This document shows positions 45,301 through 55,657 of a stretch of 64,000 nt of DNA, piece after piece. Position 1 is the first letter of the stretch. The number at the start of each line of letters is the position of its first letter. The stretch spans positions 682,001 through 746,000 of the forward strand of contig MU006233.1 of the NCBI GenBank assembly GCA_010093685.1, written 5' to 3'. Below the pieces are notes generated by a model. That model saw only the letters and a list, made by a program, of their open reading frames with translations. It did not search any database and was not told the DNA's origin. A program made the translations under genes and the position numbers. The stretch is from Ophiobolus disseminans. Its lineage: Eukaryota; Ascomycota; Dothideomycetes; Pleosporales; Phaeosphaeriaceae.

Positions 45301-47744
45301 AGCGTCACATGTAGTCAATCCGGAAAAGCTCACGAATTCTGAGATTTCGTGGCGACTCGACTCATTGCACAACCCGGAAGAAGCGCCACAGACACTGGGC
45401 TCGCGTTTCGCTTCAGCTTTTGGGTCTGCATCTTCGCATCCGGCAACCAAGAAGTGGCTGAAAGGCGAAATGTCAAATTTTCACTACCTGATGTTCGTCA
45501 ATACGCTGGCTGGGAGGACATTCAATGACCTCACCCAATACCCTGTCTTTCCTTGGGTCATCTCCAACTACCATAGCGAGGAGCTAGACCTTACAGATCC
45601 GAGTAACTTCCGTGATCTAAAGAAACCGATCGGTATCCAGGATCCCAAGCAGGAGAGGTCGATAAGGGAAAGATTCAGCTCGTTCGCCGAAATGGGTGAA
45701 ACAGACCGTGCTTTCCACTATGGCACGCATTACTCTTCTGCCATGACTGTAGCATCATACCTTATGCGACTCCAGCCGTTCAGTGCGGCGTTCTTTCTCA
45801 TTCAAGGTGGCACGTGGGACCATGCCGACCGCATGTTCTACTCTATACAAAATGCCTGGGAGTCTGCTTCCGCCAAGAACATGGCTGATGTACGCGAGCT
45901 GACTCCAGAGTTCTTCTTCTTGCCCGACTTCCTTACTAACGTCAACGATTACGATTTCGGACTACGTTCGGATAATTCGAGGATCGATAACGTCCAATTG
46001 CCGCCATGGGCTAAAGATGACCCTGCAATTTTCATTACTAAGCAGCGCGAAGCCCTTGAGAGTCCGCATGTGAGCTCAACATTGCACTATTGGATCGACC
46101 TCATTTTTGGACACAAGCAAAGAGGAGAAGCAGCTATTGAGGCAGCCAACGTGTACCACTGGATGACTTACCAGGGTGCCATGGACCTTGACTCGATCAC
46201 AGACGAGAAGGAACGTGCGCAGAAGATCAGCGTCATCAACAATTTTGGTCAAACTCCTACACAAGTTTTCCAGCGACCTCACCCAAAGAAAGACAACATC
46301 AGTAGACCCGCCAAGCTAGATACTGCGGCAGAGAGTCTTCATCGCGTTCCAGGTACTCTCCTCGATGCCAACGACCGCGTCGCATCTCTCAACTACATTC
46401 ATAGAAGCGACAAGTTGCTTTGCTCTGCGCCGTTTCGGCACAACATCCCGCCGCATTATGATCGCTACATGGAGTGGGGATTCACAGATGGCAGTGTCCG
46501 TTTCTACGACTCGCACTCGAAGAAATTGATCGGCCTTTTCGAGCATCTGCATTCCGGCCAACTAACCACTTCGCTCTTCGTCGACGGCCGCACCCTTATC
46601 ACCGCCGGCACTGACTGCACGCTCGCCATCTGGAATGTTACAAAGGGCGACCGCAACAACATCGAACTCCAAAATGCCACCACTCTCTTCGGCCACAAAT
46701 CCCCTGTCGTCACCCTCGCATCCAGCCGCGCTTTCTCCGCTTTCCTCTCCGCGTCCCTCGACGGCCGCGTTTTCCTCTGGGATCTCAATCGTAGCGAGTT
46801 CGTGCGCGAACTTGATCTCGGGCCAAGACATAAGTGTAATCCCACGCCTATCCAGGCCGCTAAGATTAATAGCGTCACGGGGCATATCGTGCTTGCTTGT
46901 GGACACCGCTTGATAGTCACGACGCTAAATGGAACGGTGTTGTTGGATGAGGATATTTGCGATAGCGAAGATGATGCAGAAGGGATTACTTGCGTGGCAG
47001 TGTATGAGGGCGTGGGAAATGAATGGTGTGAGAGGGAATTGATATTTACTGGGCATCGCAGGGGCGTTGTTAAGGTCTGTTTCCCATTCTCCTTCCTTCC
47101 TGCCAAATCCTCCCTTCGTCCCATTCCCATCCCCGTCCCGTATCCCCTCCCATATCTCCACCTCACATCCCCATATCGCCTTAATACTTACCCCACCCCC
47201 AACAGATTTTCCACCTCACCCCCACGCCTACATCCGCGCCCATATACCCGCCCCCCTCGCCCTCCACCGCAGCCGCCAAAGACTCATGGACCATCACGCT
47301 CGTCAACGTGCTGAATCATGGCGATCCGGCGAATATGAGCAGTGCGGCGCCTGTGTCGTGTATTCTGCCCATGCCGATGAATGTTTATACAGGGGATGAG
47401 GAGGGGAGAGTGGTGAGTTTTAACTTTTTTTCTGTTTAGTTTTGTTGCCACTTCGTTTCGCGTTTTTATGTTGCTTTTTCGTACTTGTTTTTGCTTGTGC
47501 GAGGGAAAGGGAGGGTGGATGGAGAGTGTGTGAGAGGAGAGCTGGTGTTGCTGATGTACATGGATGTATGGGTTGTCTTGGGGTGTAGTATCTTTTTTAC
47601 CGAGGATCGGGGAGGCGTGCTGTGATGTGTAGTACTGTGCTGATACGCACTCGGGCTATATTCCACCTCAACTCCACCTTGATCACCAGAACTTCGCTAA
47701 TGTCTCAACAGTATGAGTGGGATTGCGTGAATAGGCACCGTTGA
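39318..47744 (+). CDS. BPH1: BEACH-WD40 protein (Bph1/neurobeachin family), 2,633 aa, five exons
   Basis: Exons are 39318-41979, 42028-42921, 42969-47074, 47206-47412 and 47712-47744. All phases join, and the last exon gives YEWDCVNRHR, the usual end of the WD40 part. From the N-terminus: armadillo-like helices; a concanavalin-A-like lectin domain near residues 370-540 (YTFATWIRVDKFDSS, GRWYHIAVVHRR); more helices; a PH-like domain near 1820-1960 (VCNISRVVGLEAIEGLLIIG); the BEACH domain near 2020-2290 (MSNFHYLMFVNTLAGRTFND, YPVFPWVISNY, FHYGTHYSSAMTVASYLMRL, LPDFLTNVNDYDFG); then WD repeats (GTDCTLAIWNVTKGD, SLDGRVFLWDLN). BEACH proteins act in membrane trafficking and sorting to vacuole, endosome or cell wall. 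The symbol rests on domain order; yeast has one such protein, Bph1. The last two introns are long (131 and 299 nt). Confidence 0.95.
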
Positions 47745-48555
47745 TCATGTATCTCGCTCGTTCTTTTCGGGGCGGTTGGATCCTGCAGACTCGGTATACA
47801 TGGCGTTGGAGCATCGTTTGGGTTGGGTAGAGTAGATATGTGAGAATCAGACAGACACGCGATTCGTGCTTGACGATTCCCCCATCTTGTATTGCAGTAT
47901 TTTCTGCCTCCAGGCGTTGGGTGATGTCGAGGTAAGTCACCGCTCTTTCCCGGTCGTACGTTCGTGGCTCTTTTCGTATTGGCATTTCATTCACGTCACG
48001 CTTTCCCACTTTTCTCGTTTCTGCTTTTCTTCCAAAACTCGTTACGACGGCAGCTTCTTGAGCTGGTGCTTTTTCTTTTCTGGTGTGATGATGTGGGTTT
48101 GTGGTTTGGTTTGCGGTGTTTGGGTCCATAAACTAATGCAATTACGGGGTTCTGATACTCCTCGGAGCTGTGACGTCGATGCTTGTGTAGCAGGAGGTAG
48201 GACCTTTTGGGAAGCTTGCTGAACGTTAGGATCTTTTGTGGTGGTGAACTATCGGCTATTACTTGGCTATTTCTCTGCCATAAACATACCCTCCACCGCG
48301 CTTCGATGCGAGAGGTTGTCGGTCTCCGTTTGCAGACCGCTATTGGCCGCAGTTGTTGAGGTATTCTACCCTCACCCGTATCACGGGCCGCGTTCGAGAG
48401 CTTGGGGACTAGTTGTGAGCTCGCTCCTCTTGGGCTATACATTGCTTTACTCCGCTGCCTGCTTACCTCCTCATCCACCCCATACACTCATTTCGAAGTC
48501 GACTGTATAACTTTTACAAGTAACACCATACTCACCACAAGAACTATACATCACC
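47745..48555. other. Intergenic region
   Basis: 0.8 kb with only short frames. It holds the 3' flank of the BEACH gene and the upstream region of secreted protein B. Confidence 0.5.
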
Positions 48556-49528
48556 ATCAAGTTCATTATCGCCATCTGTCTCGTGCTCGGCCTTGCGGCT
48601 GTCATGCTTGCGAAGAATACAAAGCCCGACTACGATGCAGATACATTCAAGTACCACGGTGAGGCTCTCCTCGAGACCTGGATCGGTCGCAATGCCATCA
48701 ACGCCAGGAGCGTGAATACCCATCTTCGAAACGAAACTCAGCGGAGAATATTGACTTTTCCAGCTCGTTAGCGGAGACCTGTACAACAAGCTCAAGGCCG
48801 TTATTGAACAAAACTGTCCCAAGGAAAGACTCTGTTGCATTTTCAATGGCAACGTTCATAACATTCGTAAATCCAATCACCCGAGGTGTATGAGATTTGA
48901 ACACTAACACCATTCCACAGCCACCGAGTACGCAGAAGCACCCGGTCCGGGTGTTTCGTACCCAACCAAAGTTCACCCAAGTGAGTGCTGATATCCTTGT
49001 GCGGCGTCACGTCAGCAAGACTAAAAGTGCTAACTTTGCAACAGCACATCTCGGCTTCACCGCCACAGGAAACTGGAAAGACGACCAAACCCGCCAAATC
49101 CTCATCGACGCCGTCGCTTCCACAGCCGGTACGTCACACCCGCACTTTCATGTCTTCAACCTCCAACCCATCACGTACTGACCACCCGCCAGGCATGCTG
49201 ACCAGCACCCCGATCGGGAGAGAACTGCTACTTCGTAGGCGGCCACGCCAATTTCTGCAACATCGGCGACCACATCCGCGTCAACCTGCCCAGCATCCGC
49301 GGCACGGAGAACTTTATACGCGTCAACTTCTTTGGCGATAAGGTGTATGGCACGTTCAAGTGCTGCAAGACGCGCTGTAAGGTGGATCACGGCTTGGATT
49401 TGTTGGCGCACAATGTGACGAAGGTGTGGCATAAGGAGTTCTCGCGGGTGGCTAGGTGCACAATTCAGGGTATGAGTACTTGCGAGGGCTGTGCGAGTCT
49501 GTGCGATAGTTGTGGGGCGAAGTGCTAG
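48556..49528 (+). pseudogene. Secreted Cys-rich protein B, paralogue of protein A, with ATC in place of the start ATG
   Basis: Exons 48556-48711, 48764-48866, 48921-48980, 49045-49128 and 49206-49528 join in one frame of 241 residues, nearly the length of protein A (243). Blocks shared with A are FKYHGEALLETWIGRNAIN, NCYFV, ANFCNIGDHIRVN, FKCC and a tail CEGCASLCDSCGAKC with identical Cys spacing. The last intron must use the acceptor at 49205; the earlier cag at 49192 would shift the frame. The first codon of a perfect signal peptide (KFIIAICLVLGLAAVML) is ATC at 48556, and no in-frame ATG lies between it and the upstream stop. Starting at the next Met (48604) would remove the signal peptide. 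The protein is therefore probably not secreted, unless an unseen 5' exon supplies the start. Confidence 0.75.
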
Positions 49529-49854
49529 AGCTGGGTGGAGAGTCGAGAGATGATTCGGAGCGTTGTGTGAACCGTGGTCTTCTCATGACCTAGAAAGGCT
49601 TGAAGCGGTAGAGAATTCCTAGATCTGTTGGTCACTATCAATATAATGTGAAACATGGAACTGAACTATAGAATACACTTGAATTGCCTCTACGTGTGAT
49701 GAAAACCTTCATTTCTGCTCATGCTTGTGTATCTACCCACCCAGTCCCTTATCTATGCGCTAGTACCTTATTAACCCCCTCGAATGCAGAGAAAATCGAA
49801 TTTGCGTCGAAAACGACCCCGCCCTAACACACGACCAATCTCGAGAAAGGACAC
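49529..49854. other. Convergent intergenic region
   Basis: 3' flanks only; no gene. Confidence 0.5.
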
Positions 49855-50763
49855 CTATATGCCTTCCCTGATCCACCGCTCAATATGCTCACACCACCTG
49901 GCCGCCATAACACCCGTGCACTCGGGATCGGTATGCACAAAACTCTCAACGAAATCTTGAAAATCGTCATTCCAAATAATGTTTCCAGGGGAAACCCGGA
50001 AGTTCGGTGCACGAACATCCTTCACAGCGACCTCGCCTAGCCAAGTCTGAATTTCAGACATGGTGGAATGGTAATAGACATGCGGAATGTCAGTGCCCAG
50101 GTGCCTGTCGCGCAGCAGAAGCTCGTTTCTTACGCCTTCGACCATGAAGCATCTGAGGCAGAACTCTCCAGCGCTGGGGCAGACGTTGAAGCCCGGGGAA
50201 ATGAGTCGAATTTGAATGGTGGGGTTGGCGCGGCAGAATTCTGCCACCTGAACAGCTGTCGCCACGGTGCATGGGAAGGGGCGTGTGGAAGTTCGCTTGT
50301 CTTCCGACATGACCTTCAGGGTCAAAGTGTTCTCGAGCGTGATGGTTGTTCCCGAGAGCCATGAGAACCTTGATTCGCCGATGTGGTTGACCAAGAGTTG
50401 ATGCTGCTCGGCGACGGGTAGCTTGTTCTCAAAGGTCTGCTGGATCAGGAGATCGTTGTATCTGATTTCTAGGCCCGCAGTTTCTGAGTAGAGCTCCTTG
50501 CACACAAACTTCAGCTGGTTGAATTCAACGCTGCTGTCTTCTGTGGCTTCGCCCGCCTGTGCGCTTGCAGTGTCGACCAGCAGCATACGCTTCACTAATA
50601 GACGACGTGGTCGTGAAGCGCCGGCAGATGGGAGCGCTCGCTTCTTCTCGAATACCCACTGCGGTCAGAGACGACCTTGGGTAGAGAGTGCATGATGGTA
50701 TATCATGTTGCGGATCTCCCCAGGAAGCTCCAGGAAGGGTGATGGCGCAGTTGTGGTAGCCAT
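49855..50763 (-). pseudogene. F-box-like gene (LPGEIR family) with single in-frame TGA
   Basis: The ATG at 50761-50763 opens MATTTAPSPFLELPGEIRNM, the family signature. After GRL the frame meets TGA (50667-50665) and then stays open in the same frame for 269 codons to 49855, including the diagnostic block FNQLKFVCKELYSETAGLEI and helices ending WCEHIERWIREGI. The intact relative at 52404-53240 shows the same order (FNQLKFVSRQFYAETAGIEI and a similar end). The TGA is one C-to-T step from CGA. A 302-residue protein is lost by this single codon. Initiation at 50595 or below would give a product without the F-box-like head. Confidence 0.78.
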
Positions 50764-51412
50764 GATGTTTTGTTTGTGGAGTGTATGATTGTGAAGTTGC
50801 CGTGAAGCGATTCGGTGAGGTTTTGTAAAGCTTATGGTGTATTTTGGAGTGGTGTGAAGTGTTGTTAAGTGGGTGGTTGCAGATGGTCCTACAAAAATTG
50901 CGCAGAGGTTATGTATGAGCGTGTGGTGCACTAAACCTGATTCAGGGCAAGAGTGATCTGTGGTTACTTGAGGACGCTACCAAGTGACGCGACACCCGAT
51001 TTGCGAAAGACCCTCAAGTCTAGTCATGACTCATTCTTCCCGATAAGACTGCCTAGTTTTGTTAGTTTGAAAGAGATCTTCGCGTACGCTAGTAAAAGGC
51101 AACCAGCGCTTCCGATCTCGAACACATGGCTAACTTTGTCTTGTATTTAACTGCTCTCTTCTGTTACCCCATTCATTTATTTGCACTTCTCACACTGCTA
51201 GGAAATGATAAGCCTCACCTTTAAATGCCTTCTTCCAGCCATCCTTTGATGCTTTGCAGCAGAGAGGCCACGTCAATCTGACCCCACTCTCCTCCGGCGC
51301 TCATTGAAGCTCATTCGCGCCAGCCCGGCTCAAACCACACCATGCTACCTTCTGGCATGAACCTTAGATTTGAAGCCTGCAAGGTGCTGATATCAACACC
51401 ATCCCCAGCTCT
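50764..51412. other. Intergenic region
   Basis: About 650 bp between two F-box-like relics; no gene. Confidence 0.45.
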
Positions 51413-51770
51413 ACGAGCTAGTAGATATATATACACGTACACCACGCGACAAATGATCTATTGCTTGACATCTATCCTCAGGATAGCGGATGAATCGGAG
51501 GGTGTTGTACTTGAACTCCAGACCGGTAGTCTCCGTATAGAGCTGTTTACAGACGTATTTGACCTGATTGAGCTCGTTCTATGGCCGGGCGTCATAGACG
51601 TGATCTGCTATGCTGGTCGCTCCTTGATTGGCCATAAGATTGACTTGTGAATAGAACATCGTGTTGGTGGTCGGAGTTCGCTCCTGGTATCGTAATTCAT
51701 CGGGCGACGTAAGGCAATACTCGTGGATCTTGTTGCGAAGCTCTCCAGGGAGCGCCAAAAGACTGGCCAT
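51413..51770 (-). pseudogene. F-box-like gene relic (LPGELR family) with in-frame TAG, truncated
   Basis: The ATG at 51768-51770 opens MASLLALPGELRNKIHEYCL. The frame meets TAG at 51581-51579 but continues in the same frame with the diagnostic NELNQVKYVCKQLYTETTGL and EFKYNTLRF, then stops at about 51413. The C-terminal 150-180 residues present in the intact relative are missing, so it is both interrupted and truncated. Confidence 0.72.
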
Positions 51771-52403
51771 TCTTGCGTGGGTGTCTCGGCGCAAAGAGAA
51801 AGGTTGTGGAGTTCTCCTGAGTATTTCGCGACAAGGTTGAATGGGTGGTTAGACTTAGTTGATAGCTTGTAGTTGACGCGGTTTGCGATATGACGGGGTG
51901 TTGTTGATCGCTGGGTGAGAAACTTTTGTAAATCTTGGGCGAGGCCAAAACGGCCTAGTGTGGAAAAGATCGTGACAAAAGCTCGTGGGTGAAGTTGTAC
52001 CCGAGGAACAAGTTTTCCATATCGGCTTCAAGTCATTCATTCTTGAGCTCCTTCGCCTCAGTATGCTTCTTGACCTTATGAACAGAGTGGCTTGGTGTGT
52101 GCTCCTAGATTCTCTGATGACCTGCTAAAAAGCTACATCGTTCCTCATTTTCCTCTTTATTGACATTCGGCCATCTTTAGCAGCCTCGCTAAAAGGTTTT
52201 GCCTGAGCACCCCTCGCCGAAACCTCGCACTAACAGAATCCCACATGCCACAAAAACAACAGCGCGCTCCAAACTGAGCGGAAGAGAGTAAATGGTGGTC
52301 GCGGTAGATTTCGACCCTGGTGCTCGAGCACAAGAAGAATGCAGGAAGCGTGGTCGATGTCATGAAATCTCGCCTTAATGAAATAGCGTGTATATCGGTA
52401 GAC
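51771..52403. other. Intergenic region
   Basis: About 630 bp without supported gene; a short minus frame at 52157-52417 overlaps the next gene's end and has no signature. Confidence 0.45.
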
Positions 52404-53240
52404 TCAAATTCCCTCATCCGTCCATCTCTTGAGTAGTGTCACCATTTGTTCTGCTCTGTTTTCCCACTTTAATAGGAAGTGTTCTAAATATCTGTCCAAG
52501 CTCGAAATAACGGCAGAGCCTTTTGAGGCCATGTTTGGCACAAACTTTACGTTGCTTGAGCGCAAAGACCGTACATCGACATTTCCTTTCCAGTCGTCAA
52601 GTCTATGAATCCAATAACGTGCTGTGAAATGAATAAGGGAGCGTTCCCCGAGCATGTCTGTCAATTCTTGTCCTTTGAGTGCTGATGCACACATGATACC
52701 GTTTCTCAGGAACGACAACATTTCGGAAGTCGTAACTTCTTCACTGAATGTCCATTTCGAGAGAACGTAGTACAGAGTCACCGACGGAAGCCTTTCGCAT
52801 ATTTCAGCCAGTTTTGAGATGGTTTCCGCAGTGTCTTGTAACACGATCGTTGAATGATGCCGGTATTGCGGGTTGTCATCACGCACGATGACCTTGCGGA
52901 GCCATGATCTAGCTTTCGGAGACATCGATTGCAAGAATTCAGTCAGATGTTCGGCTGGAGACATCGCACTGCCGTTCTGCAGGGCGAAAGATATGGTGTT
53001 GAGCCGTATTTCGATCCCAGCCGTTTCTGCGTAAAACTGCCGGCTGACGAACTTCAACTGATTGAAAGGGTGACTAGTCACTGCTTCGTCTGTTTCGGTC
53101 GCTGATACGCGGAAAGTAGGCTTGCTGGCGCCCTCAACGGGCATGCAGTATCGCAAATCTTCGGGCGCCGTGAGCGCATATTCGAAGATCCGGTTGCGCA
53201 GCTCAGCAGGGAGAACCCGAAGTTGCGATGCTTCGGCCAT
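52404..53240 (-). CDS. F-box-like protein (LPAELR family), 278 aa, intact
   Basis: A single exon. The frame is open from 53435, but the ATG at 53238-53240 places the signature at the N-terminus (MAEASQLRVLPAELRNRIFE) as in all relatives, so it is preferred. Next come a variable loop, the conserved FNQLKFVSRQFYAETAGIEI block near residues 60-80, and a helical C-terminal half ending LLKRWTDEGI. No WD40, LRR or Kelch repeat follows, so substrate binding, if any, would be through the helical part. It is the only uninterrupted gene in this cluster of four. The long alternative start would add a 65-residue N-terminus not seen in relatives. Confidence 0.82.
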   Translation of the reverse strand: MAEASQLRVLPAELRNRIFEYALTAPEDLRYCMPVEGASKPTFRVSATETDEAVTSHPFNQLKFVSRQFYAETAGIEIRLNTISFALQNGSAMSPAEHLTEFLQSMSPKARSWLRKVIVRDDNPQYRHHSTIVLQDTAETISKLAEICERLPSVTLYYVLSKWTFSEEVTTSEMLSFLRNGIMCASALKGQELTDMLGERSLIHFTARYWIHRLDDWKGNVDVRSLRSSNVKFVPNMASKGSAVISSLDRYLEHFLLKWENRAEQMVTLLKRWTDEGI

Positions 53241-53464
53241 AGCAAACCACACCAATGTGTTTTTATTGGATTGTGTTGATGTAACTTGGAATGGCGGTGA
53301 TTGTGAAGTCACGATTGCGAGGGCCAGGCTGGGAATGTCAGACCCCGCGAAACGCGCTAGTGTGGTAGCGTCACACTGCAGGCGAGGGGCGGGTTCCGCC
53401 AGACTCAAGTTGGTATCATCATCATCATATTGCAAGAATATTCACGACATTAATATTGTTTAAA

Positions 53465-54413
53465 TCAAGAATGATGTTTGTCAGATGCCCTAGCGTGCCC
53501 ACCACTTGATATAGCCATTCCCATCCCACTCCGCTCTTTGATCACCCATCGCCTCGCAGTGATGTCCATGCGCGTCAGCGATCTTGCATCAAACGACCCG
53601 CCTTTCGAGTTCAAAAGGTTCAACAGACGCTCTGCAACCTCAAGACCGTAGAAAGCGTGTATATTCAATTGAGTTGATGAAGAATCTGCTGGCTTTGACG
53701 TTAGCCCTGCATTCAGCGGGAAGTGTGGGGTAGTCGTACATTCGTTATAGTCAAGCCCCCATGTACTGGATAGTCACGGTAGGGTTTGCGCGGCGGAAAT
53801 GAACCAGCTCGGCTACAGCCACTACATCGTCTGCAAACTTCCGTGGAGTAAGGTTCCGGGTTGTGGTGCAGTTGGAAATTGTTAGCGAGGGAAACATAAT
53901 CGTCGGGGGCATAGGTGTAAATATCGGATTATCCAAGACTTCAGCCTTGATGACCACCTTCTTGATCCACGCGACCTTGGATGGAGTGAAGGTAGCCAGC
54001 CACTTCACCAGCTGTTCCGCAGGTTTCTCGTCCCAATCTCTAGCACATATAACGAGGCTGTTGTACTTGAGTTCTAGACCGGCAGTCTCTTTGTATAGCT
54101 GCTTGTTGACATATTTGAGCTGGTTCACGGTCGTGCTGTGGTTCAAAGACTGATATTTCTCGGTGCAGTCGAAGAGGAAAGCCGTGGTTCGGTACCATGT
54201 GACACCGAGACGAAGTCCGTCCTCGAACACATTCGAGGAGGTCAGAACCAACTTGTAGATATGATTCCGCAGCTCCGCTGGCAGCCGCAGTAGGGGTGAT
54301 GTGGGTGTCGACGTGATTCTAGACGTGATTCTCGACTGAGGTCTGGAAGTGGTGCTCAGCTCGAGCTGGCGCATAATTGCGATAAATGGGTTTGTGGCGT
54401 CTGAGGAATCCAT
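53465..54413 (-). pseudogene. F-box-like gene (LPAELR family), frameshift at a G5 run
   Basis: From the ATG at 54411-54413 the frame gives 220 residues: an Arg/Ser/Thr-rich head, LLRLPAELRNHIYKLVLTSS, VNQLKYVNKQLYKETAGLEL, and ends ANPTVTIQYMGA at 53751. Right there the minus strand has a run of five G (plus 53756-53760). In the next frame the text continues open for about 96 residues (YNECTTTPHFPLNAG, then FYGLEVAERLLNLL and MDITARRWVIKERSG) to the stop at 53465, which would bring the protein to the usual family length. A one-base homopolymer indel is the simplest cause: a real mutation or a sequencing error. The long form would then be a normal gene. Confidence 0.72.
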
Positions 54414-55657
54414 GAGTGTAAAGCGCTCGACAAGGAAGTTCTCTTCAGGTGGTGTTTGTTGAGAAGGTGATTGTAGAGATGGTTGAGGGGTTGAATGTAA
54501 TGAAGAGTGGTACCGCGAGTTTGTAAACCAAGGTTAGAGACTTGGGAACTTCTTTAGTAAACCAAGGGAGGGACTAGCCACTTATGTAAGCGCAAAGGAG
54601 CCTTTATCGTGGAAACTGTTTGTCCTGAGAGCATATATGTCAAAGCTTTGATGACGCAAAGAAGTGGCTCGCTCCGTTTGGGTAGCCTTTCACCCCCAGC
54701 TGGAATTGCAAAGTCACAGTTGCGTCCTGTTTAATTCACACAAGGATGTCGAAGTCCTCAAAGATTGCATTGACGAACCTCTGACCATGTTCGGATTGAT
54801 GGATCGATCGAATCCGTCGATATGATGCGGTAACGCTTGCACTCCCGTTCGAGAACACTCGTTATTCTCATAAGCTTTTCCAGCCGTTGCTTGCTTTCTA
54901 TCATGCGACGTACTGTGGTCGCGTAACAAAGCGCCCCAAAATCGGGGACGTCGTATTTCCACTCTACAGACTTACCGGATATTGGACGAGAAAGTTCACT
55001 TGAGCGTGAAGAGGGGTCACAACAGACTGCCCCCGAAGCAGTAGAATCCCAGGCGTGGAGAGCGAAGAAAGGCCAAGCAGCTATGAGAAACATCAACACC
55101 AAATCTTCGAAAATAGAACCGCAAGCACGTGTCCTAGCACTTTCGGTCCATTGGTTGCGTCTCATTCCCTTCCAGTTGTCAAGCGCAAGAAGACGACAAC
55201 GATCAAGTTCCACTCAAGTTGGCACGAGATTTGTCTCACTCAGCCTCCTCCACTGTCGTATGCCATTGTTCTCTAAGGACTTGGCTAATGCAGCTGTGTG
55301 GTCTAAGGAACGTGGAGTTCTTGAGGCCAAGCGCCCAGACCTTCACCACTGCACGAGCGCGCGGCGGTTGTGGCTCCGCTCCACCCAATGGGCGCCAAGT
55401 ACCCCACACAGCCAATGCTGAGAATGGCTAGTGGATCGCCACGGGCGAGCTAGTACTAAGAGGCTCTTGGAGTGCCCAGGCACGATCGCGTAAGTGACAA
55501 GATCACGATACTTGGGTATTTATATCGTGCTGCGCAATCGCGGTGTCTCCACTTGCTGGCCTTCGGTAATGGTTATCCTTCGGTAGTCCACCGAGTATAT
55601 ACAACTTGTATCCCAGGAAGATTTACCATCATCCAAACCTTCTTGATCTCAGACAAG
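54414..55657. other. 1.2-kb intergenic stretch with an uncalled minus-strand frame
   Basis: A minus-strand frame at 54758-55213 (151 codons, non-ATG start) contains a hydrophobic patch and a charged tail but no signature; it may be a relic and is not called. The right end is the promoter of the gene at 55658, with TATTTATA near 55518 and GTATATAC near 55592. Confidence 0.45.

Noticed and set aside
46504..47166. 220-codon minus-strand frame
   Set aside because: Shadow of the WD40 region of the BEACH gene.
49129..49205. Apparent frameshift in secreted protein B after the acceptor at 49192
   Set aside because: Using the next cag at 49205 restores the frame and the paralogue alignment, so no frameshift is needed.
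54758..55213. 151-codon minus-strand frame
   Set aside because: Non-ATG start and no family signature; could be a relic but cannot be supported.
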